Of a stretch of DNA of 64,000 bases, positions 8,160 to 16,429 are shown piece by piece. Within the stretch, counting starts at the first letter, position 1, and each line of letters begins with the position of its first letter. Where the stretch lies: NCBI RefSeq assembly GCF_014287815.1, contig NZ_JACOOQ010000003.1, positions 62,001 to 126,000 on the forward strand, in the 5' to 3' direction. The translations under genes and the position numbers were made by a program. Below the pieces are notes generated by a model. The model had not been told where the DNA came from, searched no databases, and saw nothing but the letters and a program-made list of their open reading frames with translations. The DNA comes from Clostridium lentum. Its GTDB lineage: Bacteria; Bacillota; Clostridia; Clostridiales; Clostridiaceae.

Positions 8160-9026
8160 ATGTGGATTTTATACGCCTTTGGGTCGGCACTTTTTGCAGG
8201 TGCAACATCAATACTTGCCAAAATAGGTATTGAATATGTGGATTCTCACGTAGCAACAGCATTAAGAACCATTGTAGTTCTTATTTTTTCATGGCTGATG
8301 GTATTTATTGTAGGATCTCAAAACCAACTTGTAGATATAAGTATTAAGAGCTATATATTTTTAATATTATCTGGTATGGCCACAGGAGCATCGTGGCTAT
8401 GCTATTTTAAAGCACTTCAGCTTGGTGATGTTAATAAGGTGGTACCAATAGATAAATCCAGCACCATTTTAACAATGGTACTAGCGTTTATCTTCTTAAA
8501 GGAAGATATAACCGTACCAATGGTAATTGGAATGATAGCAATAGGTCTAGGAACATATTTAATGATTCAAAAGAAGGAAGAAGAGCAAAAGGAAGTTAAA
8601 AATAAGGCATGGCTTATATATGCAGTGCTATCAGCAGTATGTGCTTCACTTACTTCTATATTAGCGAAAATTGGTATTGAAAATGTAGAATCAAATTTAG
8701 GAACAGCTATTAGAACTATAGTAGTACTTATGATGGCATGGCTTATTGTATTTTTACAAAAAAAACATGGACAAGTAAAGAAAATAAGTAAAAAAAGCTT
8801 ACTGTTTATTGGATTGTCAGGAATTGCCACAGGAGCATCTTGGCTTTGCTATTATAAAGCTCTTCATGATGGTTTAGCATCTATTGTTGTACCTATAGAT
8901 AAGTTGAGTATTTTAGTGACAGTAGCTTTTGCATATATATTTTTAAAGGAAAAACTTTCTAAAAAGTCAGCAGCAGGACTTATTTTAATAACAGTAGGAA
9001 CATTAAGTTTGTTAATAAAGATATAG
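8160..9026 (+). CDS. EamA/DMT-family transporter with duplicated domain
   Basis: The 288-residue protein has ten predicted membrane helices in two near-identical EamA halves. Each begins with a variant of YAFGSALFAGATSILAKIGI and contains GMATGASWLCYFKAL or GIATGASWLCYYKAL, so the internal duplication is easy to see. The family carries small metabolites, often exporting amino acids. The start is ATG at 8160 because GGAGGTG (8147-8153) is its ribosome site. It follows alaT by 26 bases and is probably in the same T-box-controlled operon, so an amino acid linked to alanine metabolism is a reasonable, unproven substrate. Confidence 0.85.
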   Translation: MWILYAFGSALFAGATSILAKIGIEYVDSHVATALRTIVVLIFSWLMVFIVGSQNQLVDISIKSYIFLILSGMATGASWLCYFKALQLGDVNKVVPIDKSSTILTMVLAFIFLKEDITVPMVIGMIAIGLGTYLMIQKKEEEQKEVKNKAWLIYAVLSAVCASLTSILAKIGIENVESNLGTAIRTIVVLMMAWLIVFLQKKHGQVKKISKKSLLFIGLSGIATGASWLCYYKALHDGLASIVVPIDKLSILVTVAFAYIFLKEKLSKKSAAGLILITVGTLSLLIKI

Positions 9027-9091
9027 AAATAATTAGGATATTATAAATAAGGTATAAATGATAGAATTTATGAAGATTAAAAGAATATATT

Positions 9092-9208
9092 AAGGAGCAA
9101 AACTTTACTATATGCGTTGACGGTTTTAATGGCTTCAAGGAAACTATCGGAGCCACTTTCCCATTTGCTAAAATACAAAGGCGTATAAAGAATCTAACTT
9201 TTTTATAG
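9092..9208 (+). pseudogene. IS256/mutator-type transposase fragment
   Basis: In one frame the sequence reads ICVDGFNGFKETIGATFP then FAKIQRRIKN. This matches the conserved catalytic-core segment of IS256-family transposases, around the second catalytic Asp (VDGLxGFKEAI...FPxxxIQRCIVHQIRN). Only about 35 codons remain, bounded by stops, and no terminal inverted repeats were found. The local composition is less AT-biased than the surroundings. It is a dead shard of an old insertion and marks the start of a decayed stretch. Confidence 0.75.
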
Positions 9209-9236
9209 TATGTTTAATTATAAATTTTAAAATTAT

Positions 9237-9422
9237 TTAATTTTTTATCCTATGATATATGATGGGAATCATAGTTGAAGATATAACATAACAAGTAATT
9301 ATTTTTTTGCCAAATTCAATATTAAAATTATTTTTAAAAACAGATGGAGAAATAATAATACTAATTCCAATTAAAATCCAAATAAAGTATATAAAAGTTG
9401 AAATTTTTATCTTTTTTTTCAT
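9237..9422 (-). CDS. small two-helix membrane protein, unknown function
   Basis: The 61-residue protein starts MKKKIKISTF and has two hydrophobic segments (about 8-28 and 38-55) separated by a short polar loop, with a basic C-terminus. I do not recognise the family. A near-ideal ribosome site (AAGGAGG, 8 bases before ATG) supports real translation. It stands alone on the minus strand between an IS256 shard and the alcohol dehydrogenase promoter, with no clear terminator. The 255 bases upstream are AT-rich with nothing else recognisable. Confidence 0.55.
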   Translation of the reverse strand: MKKKIKISTFIYFIWILIGISIIISPSVFKNNFNIEFGKKIITCYVISSTMIPIIYHRIKN

Positions 9423-9678
9423 TCTTTAAAAACCTCCTTAATTATTATTATCTGACTTATGGACAGGTTAAGCTCATTTCTACCTTAAAGAATTCTACTC
9501 TATTTCTTTAAGTAAATAATCAATTCAAAGTTCTACTATTCATTTTTCTTAATTAATTATATAATAAAACATTTAAAAAAAATGCTAAATATTGTCTAAG
9601 GGAGTTAATGGTAAAGTCACTATTAATAATTAGTGTGAAAGTTATTGGATTAACTAAAAGAATTTGTTAAAAAAGTAT

Positions 9679-9709
9679 TTGACTTAGAGTTAACTTCAAC
9701 TGGTATACT
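9679..9709 (+). promoter_or_regulatory. MerR-type promoter with 19-bp spacer
   Basis: TTGACT (9679-9684) and TATACT (9704-9709) are 19 bases apart instead of 17. The spacer holds a dyad centred on AGTTAACT (CTTAGAGTTAACTTCAACT). Over-long spacers with a central palindrome are the hallmark of promoters twisted into shape by MerR-family activators, and this sequence resembles the AdhR/NmlR-type operator of Bacillus. It lies 95 bases before the alcohol dehydrogenase ATG. No MerR gene is in this window. Confidence 0.65.
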
Positions 9710-9804
9710 AAACTTAAGTTATTTAAATAGATATAGGTATTGGGAAAATACTAAAGTTTATTTAGGTATAAATAAAGATATATTGAAAATATAGGAGGAA
9801 GATT

Positions 9805-10968
9805 ATGTTATTTGATTTTATTTATTATAACCCAACAAGAATACATTTTGGGAAGGATTCTTTAAATCAGTTAAAAGGGGAGCTTGAAAGTTATGGAGAA
9901 ACAATACTTTTAATATATGGAAAGAACTCTATAAAGAAAATAGGTTTATATGATGAAATAGTTAAGATTTTAAATGAGGGAGGAAAAAAGGTTATAGAGC
10001 TTTCTGGGGTTATGTCAAACCCTACTTATAGTAAAGTTTTAGAAGGGGGAAAGCTTGTTCGTGAGAATAATGTAGATCTTATATTAGCAGTTGGTGGCGG
10101 ATCTGTAATAGATTGCGCAAAAGCAATTTCAGTATCTGCTTATTGTGAAGGAGATGCCTTTACAAGATATTGGATTAATTTTGAACCAGTTAATAATAAA
10201 ATTGTACCAGTAGGATCTGTTTTAACAATGGTTGGTACTGGTTCAGAAATGAATGGGGGATCAGTTATTACTAATGAAGAATTAAAACTTAAAAATGGTA
10301 GAGTATATCCATCAGAAGTATATCCAAAGTTCTCAATCTTAAATCCTGAGTATACTTTTTCAGTTCCACAATATCAAATGGTAAGTGGTATATTTGATAT
10401 TATGTCACATCTTATGGAGCAATATTTCTCAGGAAATGATAATAATACTACTGATTATGTAATTGAAGGGCTTCTTCGTTCAGTGATAGATAATGCAAGA
10501 GTGGCTATTAAAAATCCAAATGATTATGAAGCTAGAAGCAATATTATGTGGAGTGCTACCCTTGCTCTTAATACTATGGCTGGTCTTGCAAAAGAGCAAG
10601 ATTGGGAAGTGCATATGATTGAACATCAATTAGGTGCTTATACTGATTGTGCACATGGTATGGGATTAGCAGCAATTTCTATTCCATATTATAATTATAT
10701 TTATACTTATGGTTTAGATAAATTTGTTAGATTTGCTAAGGAAGTATGGCATGTATCACCAGAAGGTAAAACTAAGGATGAGATTGCTAAAGAAGGTCTT
10801 GTAGCCTTAGAATCATTTATTAAAGAATGTGGTATGGTTACTTCTCTTAGGGACCTTGGAGCAACAAAAGAAATGTTACCACTTATAGCAAACTCTACAG
10901 TGTTGGGTGGAGGATATAAAAAACTTACGGCAGAAGATATTTTAACAATTTTAGAAGCTTGTTATTAA
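9805..10968 (+). CDS. iron-containing alcohol dehydrogenase (BdhA/YugJ-like)
   Basis: The 387-residue group III (Fe-dependent) alcohol dehydrogenase begins with the typical FDFIYYNPTRIHFGKDS. It has the nucleotide-binding GGGSVIDCAKAI motif (about 97-108) and the metal ligands: Asp in FDIMSHLMEQ with its His, then two His in HMIEHQLGAYTDCAHGMGLA. The family reduces aldehydes such as butyraldehyde to alcohols with NAD(P)H in the cytoplasm. Start ATG follows GGAGGAAG. It is monocistronic behind a MerR-type promoter, which suggests induction by an aldehyde or thiol stress rather than constitutive solventogenesis. The exact substrate is not readable. Confidence 0.9.
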   Translation: MLFDFIYYNPTRIHFGKDSLNQLKGELESYGETILLIYGKNSIKKIGLYDEIVKILNEGGKKVIELSGVMSNPTYSKVLEGGKLVRENNVDLILAVGGGSVIDCAKAISVSAYCEGDAFTRYWINFEPVNNKIVPVGSVLTMVGTGSEMNGGSVITNEELKLKNGRVYPSEVYPKFSILNPEYTFSVPQYQMVSGIFDIMSHLMEQYFSGNDNNTTDYVIEGLLRSVIDNARVAIKNPNDYEARSNIMWSATLALNTMAGLAKEQDWEVHMIEHQLGAYTDCAHGMGLAAISIPYYNYIYTYGLDKFVRFAKEVWHVSPEGKTKDEIAKEGLVALESFIKECGMVTSLRDLGATKEMLPLIANSTVLGGGYKKLTAEDILTILEACY

Positions 10969-11020
10969 TTATAGAGATTAGAAAGAAATTTTTGATGAAA
11001 AAAGAATTTATTAATATCAT

Positions 11021-11172
11021 TTAATAATGTTTACATAGGATGATATACTAAAAATAAGTTAAGAGATAGTCTATTTATGGATTGTTACTGGTAAGCAGGC
11101 AAAACCTAAATTGATAGTAATATTATGGTTAGCTATAAAACTAACTTTGGTTGCTATTGATTTAGGTTTTTT
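11021..11172 (+). promoter_or_regulatory. LicT/BglG RAT antiterminator leader with terminator
   Basis: A promoter-like TTAATA-17-TATACT (11021-11049) is followed by the ribonucleic antiterminator GGATTGTTACTG...GCAGGCAAAACC (11079-11112), which agrees almost base for base with the BglG/LicT target. Its 3' part is also the left arm of a terminator: AAAACCTAAAT (11101-11111) pairs with ATTTAGGTTTT, then Ts to 11172. In the family, a phosphorylation-controlled RNA-binding protein stabilises the RAT and blocks the terminator when beta-glucosides are present. Here the operon behind it is almost entirely missing. Confidence 0.9.
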
Positions 11173-11267
11173 AGTGATGAATATATTATTATTGCTATTA
11201 TTTTAGTACAACATCAATATAGAAAGAAAAAATTATAATTATATTGTTAAAAAGGATAATAAAGGTT

Positions 11268-11304
11268 ATGAAAATATATAAAGTTTTAAATAATAATAAT
11301 TTAA

Positions 11305-11321
<17 letters not shown>
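11268..11321 (+). pseudogene. licT/bglG antiterminator gene, first codons only
   Basis: ATG behind AAAGG begins a frame reading [14 protein letters not shown], then stops at codon 18. MKIxKVLNNN is the characteristic N-terminus of BglG/LicT/SacY RNA-binding domains, and its place straight after a RAT terminator is where such a gene is expected. Homology ends after about 12 codons, where TnpB sequence begins, so only a stub remains. The short length makes the call depend on context. Confidence 0.6.
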
Positions 11322-12647
<1,326 letters not shown>

Positions 12648-12765
12648 TAATGAATGATGAACTAATGAGTGTTATGTAATATATTAATAAATAAGTTTTT
12701 CTTGTATTAGTATTATAGATATGTTATATTAAATGAGCAGTTGGTACGTAAAGTGCTGATAAATG

Positions 12766-12812
12766 ATAGAGACTGGTTTGTCCTCGCCGGGTTACCAGTC
12801 TCTATTTTTTTA
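12766..12812 (+). terminator. strong terminator of the lost bgl operon
   Basis: A perfect 12-bp stem (ATAGAGACTGGT / ACCAGTCTCTAT, 12766-12777 and 12794-12805) is followed by a run of Ts. It is the last surviving part of the bgl operon on the plus strand. Confidence 0.9.
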
Positions 12813-12872
12813 TATTAGTATTATACTAAATAATTATTATAAATCAAAAGTGAAAAAATTATTAAGAAAAAA

Positions 12873-13706
12873 TTAAATAATATTTGTGTTGCAGCACTTT
12901 TCATAAAATTCAATAGGACCTGCGTTTTTTATAATTACTATTGAATCACCTCTTAGCTTCATATCCCATAGACATTTGTTCAAAAGGATTTTACCAATAG
13001 AGTGTTTTCTAAAATCTTTCAGTACACCAATAGGACCAAATATGCTAGTACCTAGAATATCATATGAACTAAAACCAATTATGTGGTCATTAATTAGTAC
13101 AAGATAAATTGGTATATTATTTGAAGGAAAGATAGATACCAATGAATCAGCCCATATAGAATTAAAATTTTCTTTTACAAAATCATATATTATATATTTA
13201 TCTTTATTCAGTGCCTTTCTTATAACAAAATTCTTATTTTGTTTATTATTAAATGAATAAATATTTCTTAAGTCAACTAGTAAGTCTTTGGAGGTGTTAC
13301 AAAACTTTTGTAGATAATGAAGCTCTTCTTTGGTAAGGGCAGCAGTTACTTCACTAGGTATTTTTATTAATGCTTTTAGAACATAAATTTCAGTGAGATA
13401 CGTTTGTTTTCGTTTATTCATAATTTGCAAGGATTCAGTTAGAATTTCTAAAGTACTGTCACTTATTGGTGTGATGAAAAATTGATTTTTATTCCCTTCA
13501 ATATTTCTAGGGAGATTTAGAGCCATTTCTTTATACTTATGGAGCTTATGAAGAAAATGGTTATTTAAATCCTTTATGATGCCGGTATTTTCTAAGATCA
13601 GAGCTATAAATATATCTATGGGAAATATGACTTTTCGCTCATTTAATGAATTTTCTGTAATATTAAATATTTTAAGAAGCTTATCGGTAATATTAAAATT
13701 ATTCAT
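12873..13706 (-). CDS. Clp_N-like domain fused to GNAT acetyltransferase
   Basis: The C-terminal part of this 277-residue protein (about 155-277) is a GNAT N-acetyltransferase: the IGFSSYDILG strand, the acetyl-CoA loop region VLKDFRKHSIGKILL and the final strand IVIIKNAGPIEFYEKCC. The N-terminal 140 residues form two helical repeats (KLLKIFNITENSL...FPIDIFIALILENTG and a second copy near ISDSTLEILTESL...TEIYVLKALIK). These resemble the Clp/Hsp100 N-terminal domain used to bind protein partners. The substrate is unknown. ATG follows AAAAGAGGTGTAATTT. It is a single gene on the minus strand, followed closely by the bgl terminator on the other strand. Confidence 0.65.
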   Translation of the reverse strand: MNNFNITDKLLKIFNITENSLNERKVIFPIDIFIALILENTGIIKDLNNHFLHKLHKYKEMALNLPRNIEGNKNQFFITPISDSTLEILTESLQIMNKRKQTYLTEIYVLKALIKIPSEVTAALTKEELHYLQKFCNTSKDLLVDLRNIYSFNNKQNKNFVIRKALNKDKYIIYDFVKENFNSIWADSLVSIFPSNNIPIYLVLINDHIIGFSSYDILGTSIFGPIGVLKDFRKHSIGKILLNKCLWDMKLRGDSIVIIKNAGPIEFYEKCCNTNII

Positions 13707-13726
13707 AAATTACACCTCTTTTATAA

Positions 13727-13755
13727 TTGATAATGGACTTTTATTCAAAATTATC
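13727..13755 (+). repeat. 29-bp direct repeat, copy 1
   Basis: This 29-base sequence (TTGATAATGGAC...AAAATTATC) recurs exactly 66 bases downstream. It lies between the Clp_N/GNAT gene and the ZIP gene. Related degenerate copies occur elsewhere in the window. Confidence 0.8.
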
Positions 13756-13792
13756 ACAATTTTGTGTCTTGATTATCTATAAAATCAAAGTA

Positions 13793-13821
13793 TTGATAAT
13801 GGACTTTTATTCAAAATTATC
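13793..13821 (+). repeat. 29-bp direct repeat, copy 2
   Basis: Identical to 13727-13755. Its 3' side runs into an inverted copy (CATTATCAACTATCAATTA), so this copy can also form a hairpin just after the ZIP gene stop on the minus strand. Confidence 0.8.
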
Positions 13822-13837
13822 CATTATCAACTATCAA

Positions 13838-14617
13838 TTACAAAAGTATATGGCTTATTGGCATAATGGAAATGCCAAGGAAAATAGATAACAATGATAG
13901 TTTTATGTGACCGTATGAGCGTGATGATGGAATAAGTTCTGCCAGTGATATATAAATCATAATGCCACAGACTACAGCAAAAATTATGCCAAGAATAAGT
14001 TCATTAATAAATGGTTTTAAGAATAAAAATGATAAAAATGCTCCTAGTGGTTCAGTCATTCCAGACCAAAAGGAATATTTAATTGCTTTATATCGACTAC
14101 CAGTTGAAAAATATATAGGCATAGCAATGGCAATACCTTCAGGAATATTATGCAAAGCTATAGCAAAAGCAACAGATATTCCTAGACCAATATCTTGGTA
14201 TCCAGAAACAAAGGTAGCAATTCCTTCAGGGAAGTTATGTAGCATTAAAGCAATTGTAGATACTAAACCAACCCTGAATAGACCATAGTTTTTATTGGTC
14301 TCTTTGAGAGAGTTTTTTTCATCATCAGGTAAGAAATTATCAATTAAAAAAGCAATCAATCCACCAATAAGTAAAAAGAGAATAGACCAAATCACTCCTT
14401 GAAATTCCCCATGATATTTAGAGATAGATTCTTCAGCAGTGGGAAATAAATCTGTAAATGATACGGTAATCATAACTCCTGCCGAAAATCCCAAGGAGAA
14501 TGTTAAAAATTTTTCATTTTTTGTTTTATTAAAGAACACTATGATAGCTCCAATAACTGTAGATAATCCTGCTAAAGTAGATAAAAGTAAAGGAATAAAA
14601 GAATATTTATCAATCAT
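13838..14617 (-). CDS. ZIP-family divalent metal transporter (ZupT-like)
   Basis: A 259-residue, eight-helix ZIP protein with the two signature metal-binding helices: HNFPEGIATFVSG and HNIPEGIAIAMPI, followed by EPLGAFLS. The family imports zinc, and in ZupT also iron or manganese, into the cytoplasm. The start is placed at 14617, since GGGGT stands 8 bases before that ATG; the in-frame ATG 15 bases earlier has no ribosome site. It is monocistronic on the minus strand and diverges from the HAD gene. With the znu operon at 36-38.7 kb this makes two zinc-type uptake routes in the window. Confidence 0.88.
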   Translation of the reverse strand: MIDKYSFIPLLLSTLAGLSTVIGAIIVFFNKTKNEKFLTFSLGFSAGVMITVSFTDLFPTAEESISKYHGEFQGVIWSILFLLIGGLIAFLIDNFLPDDEKNSLKETNKNYGLFRVGLVSTIALMLHNFPEGIATFVSGYQDIGLGISVAFAIALHNIPEGIAIAMPIYFSTGSRYKAIKYSFWSGMTEPLGAFLSFLFLKPFINELILGIIFAVVCGIMIYISLAELIPSSRSYGHIKLSLLSIFLGISIMPISHILL

Positions 14618-14721
14618 TTTAATGTACCCCATTGTAATTTATTACATAAGTATATTATGATTAATATATAAAAAAAAGAAGTTAATAATAAATATTTCGT
14701 AAAGATAAAGGAGAGCAGTTT

Positions 14722-15585
14722 ATGATAAAGCTTATTGCATCTGATATGGATGGAACATTAATTAATAGTAGTCACCAAATATCATCAGGAAATTTAAGTG
14801 CTATAAGAAGAGCACAAGAATCAGGAATAGAATTTGCTATAGCTACAGGTAGAGATTATTCTATGGTTAAACCATTTTTAGATAAGTATGAGTTGAAATG
14901 CGAAGCTATAGTTATGAATGGGGCTGAATATAGAGATTGTAATGGAGAAGTTATAGAATCTATAGGAATTGAAAAAAGTAAAGTAAAAGCAGTTATAGAA
15001 GAAATATTAAAGGAAAGCAGTATAGTTGATATATATACTAGTGAAGGTATTTTTACTACAAAATATTCAAAGGAAGATTTTGATAATGCTGTAAATAGAA
15101 TTAAAGAATTTAATAAAGAAATGACAAAAGATAATATAATCAAATTATTAACTGAGATAAGAGAAAAAATGATAGAGTTTCATATAGAAGATATTGATAA
15201 AATGATAAGTTCAGAAATTGTATTTTATAAGATAATAACTTCTCATAAAGATAAATATATTATAAGAAATTTGAAGAAGAAAATAAATGAAATAGGTGGT
15301 TTAGCAGTTGCTTCAACTTCAGAATATGATATAGAAGTAAATGATATACAAGCACAAAAGGGATTAATATTAGCAAAAGTAGCAGAGATGAAGGGCATTG
15401 AAAAAGATGAGGTTATGGTCTTAGGAGATAGCTTTAATGATTATTCAATGTTTACTGAATTTAAAAATTCATATGCAATGAAAAATGCAATAGATGAGAT
15501 AAAGAAAATAGCTACATATGTAACAGAGACAAATAATAATGATGGGGTTGGCAAGGCTATAGAAAAAGTATTAAATATGCAGTAA
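14722..15585 (+). CDS. Cof-type HAD-superfamily phosphatase
   Basis: The 287-residue protein shows all HAD motifs: nucleophile DMDGTLINS (Asp 8 and 10), motif II Thr in AIATGRDYS, the motif III Lys region, and motif IV GDSFNDYSMF. A Cof-type (C2B) cap lies between residues about 85 and 190. Members dephosphorylate sugar phosphates, FMN, PLP or similar small molecules in the cytoplasm; the substrate here is not evident. Start ATG follows AAAGGAGAG. It is a single gene, divergent from the ZIP gene. Confidence 0.88.
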   Translation: MIKLIASDMDGTLINSSHQISSGNLSAIRRAQESGIEFAIATGRDYSMVKPFLDKYELKCEAIVMNGAEYRDCNGEVIESIGIEKSKVKAVIEEILKESSIVDIYTSEGIFTTKYSKEDFDNAVNRIKEFNKEMTKDNIIKLLTEIREKMIEFHIEDIDKMISSEIVFYKIITSHKDKYIIRNLKKKINEIGGLAVASTSEYDIEVNDIQAQKGLILAKVAEMKGIEKDEVMVLGDSFNDYSMFTEFKNSYAMKNAIDEIKKIATYVTETNNNDGVGKAIEKVLNMQ

Positions 15586-15689
15586 TTTTTATGAGACATT
15601 TATAAGGATATATATTAGTAAGACATGGATAAACCATATAGAATATAGATGATGAGCCAAAGGTAGAAAAACTTTAACTTAACAGAAAA

Positions 15690-15757
15690 GGCAATGGATA
15701 ATTAAAAAATGGATGATTATAAAGCTTTTACAAGCTTTTAATAATTATCCATTATCA
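15690..15757. repeat. intergenic hairpin of the ATAATGGATAATT repeat family
   Basis: CAATGGATAATT (about 15692) and its inverted counterpart AATTATCCATTATCA (15743-15757) flank a second palindrome (AAAGCTTTTACAAGCTTTT). The 3' end runs into the last codons of the minus-strand NUDIX gene. It probably serves as a bidirectional transcription stop and is one of several similar intergenic copies. Confidence 0.5.
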
Positions 15758-16274
15758 TAGTGTATGCTAAAGCCGTTATTGTTTTAGCATCAATTATTTC
15801 ACCGCTTTTAATCATATTCTTAACTTCTTCAAGAGTAAAAATTTCTACTTCTGTAAACTCATCAAAATCTTCATGTTTTTTTGATAGAGAAAGATTTGTT
15901 GCTTTATAAATATAGAGTAATTCATCACAATATCCAGGAACAATAGCAACAGTTCCAAGATGAAATAATGAAGAAGCTTGATAACCTGTTTCTTCTTCTA
16001 GCTCTCTATAAGCACAATTTTCAGGAGATTCATCAGAAGATAATTTTCCAGCAGGAATTTCATAAATGACCTTATCAATAGATTTTCTAAATTGTCTTAT
16101 TAAGATTATGTGATTTTCATCTACAAAAGGAATTATTCCACAAGCACCAGGGTGTTTAATAATATCTCTGTTAGCTTCATTGCCATCAGGCAGTTGAACT
16201 TTTACCTTAGTAAATGTTAGATAATCACCTGTATAGACTATTTCTTCACTTAACGTTTTTTCATAAAGATTCAT
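15738..16274 (-). CDS. nudF: NUDIX hydrolase, ADP-ribose pyrophosphatase
   Basis: The 178-residue protein has a complete Nudix box, GKLSSDESPENCAYRELEEETGY (about 95-117; consensus GX5EX7REUXEEXGU). The IIPFVDENHIILIRQFRKSIDKVIYEIPAG lead-in is typical of ADP-ribose pyrophosphatases of the NudF/YqkG type. It cleaves ADP-ribose to AMP and ribose 5-phosphate with Mg2+. ATG follows GGAGGTC. It is a single gene, convergent with the HAD gene. The symbol is by family resemblance. Confidence 0.87.
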   Translation of the reverse strand: MNLYEKTLSEEIVYTGDYLTFTKVKVQLPDGNEANRDIIKHPGACGIIPFVDENHIILIRQFRKSIDKVIYEIPAGKLSSDESPENCAYRELEEETGYQASSLFHLGTVAIVPGYCDELLYIYKATNLSLSKKHEDFDEFTEVEIFTLEEVKNMIKSGEIIDAKTITALAYTMIMDNY

Positions 16275-16429
16275 GTAAAAAGACCTCCATAAAATTATAT
16301 AAAGATTATATCATGTTAGAAAAAATAAGGATATAGAAAATACTCCAAAAGTAAATGTAAAATATGTTGCTATATTTGGGGAAATAGATATAAAATAAAT
16401 CATAAATATAAAAACGAAGGATGGTGCAT

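Noticed and set aside
11079..11112. GGCAAAACC segment looking like part of a c-di-GMP riboswitch
   Set aside because: The whole element matches the BglG/LicT RAT and overlaps a terminator arm; the rest of a c-di-GMP aptamer is missing.
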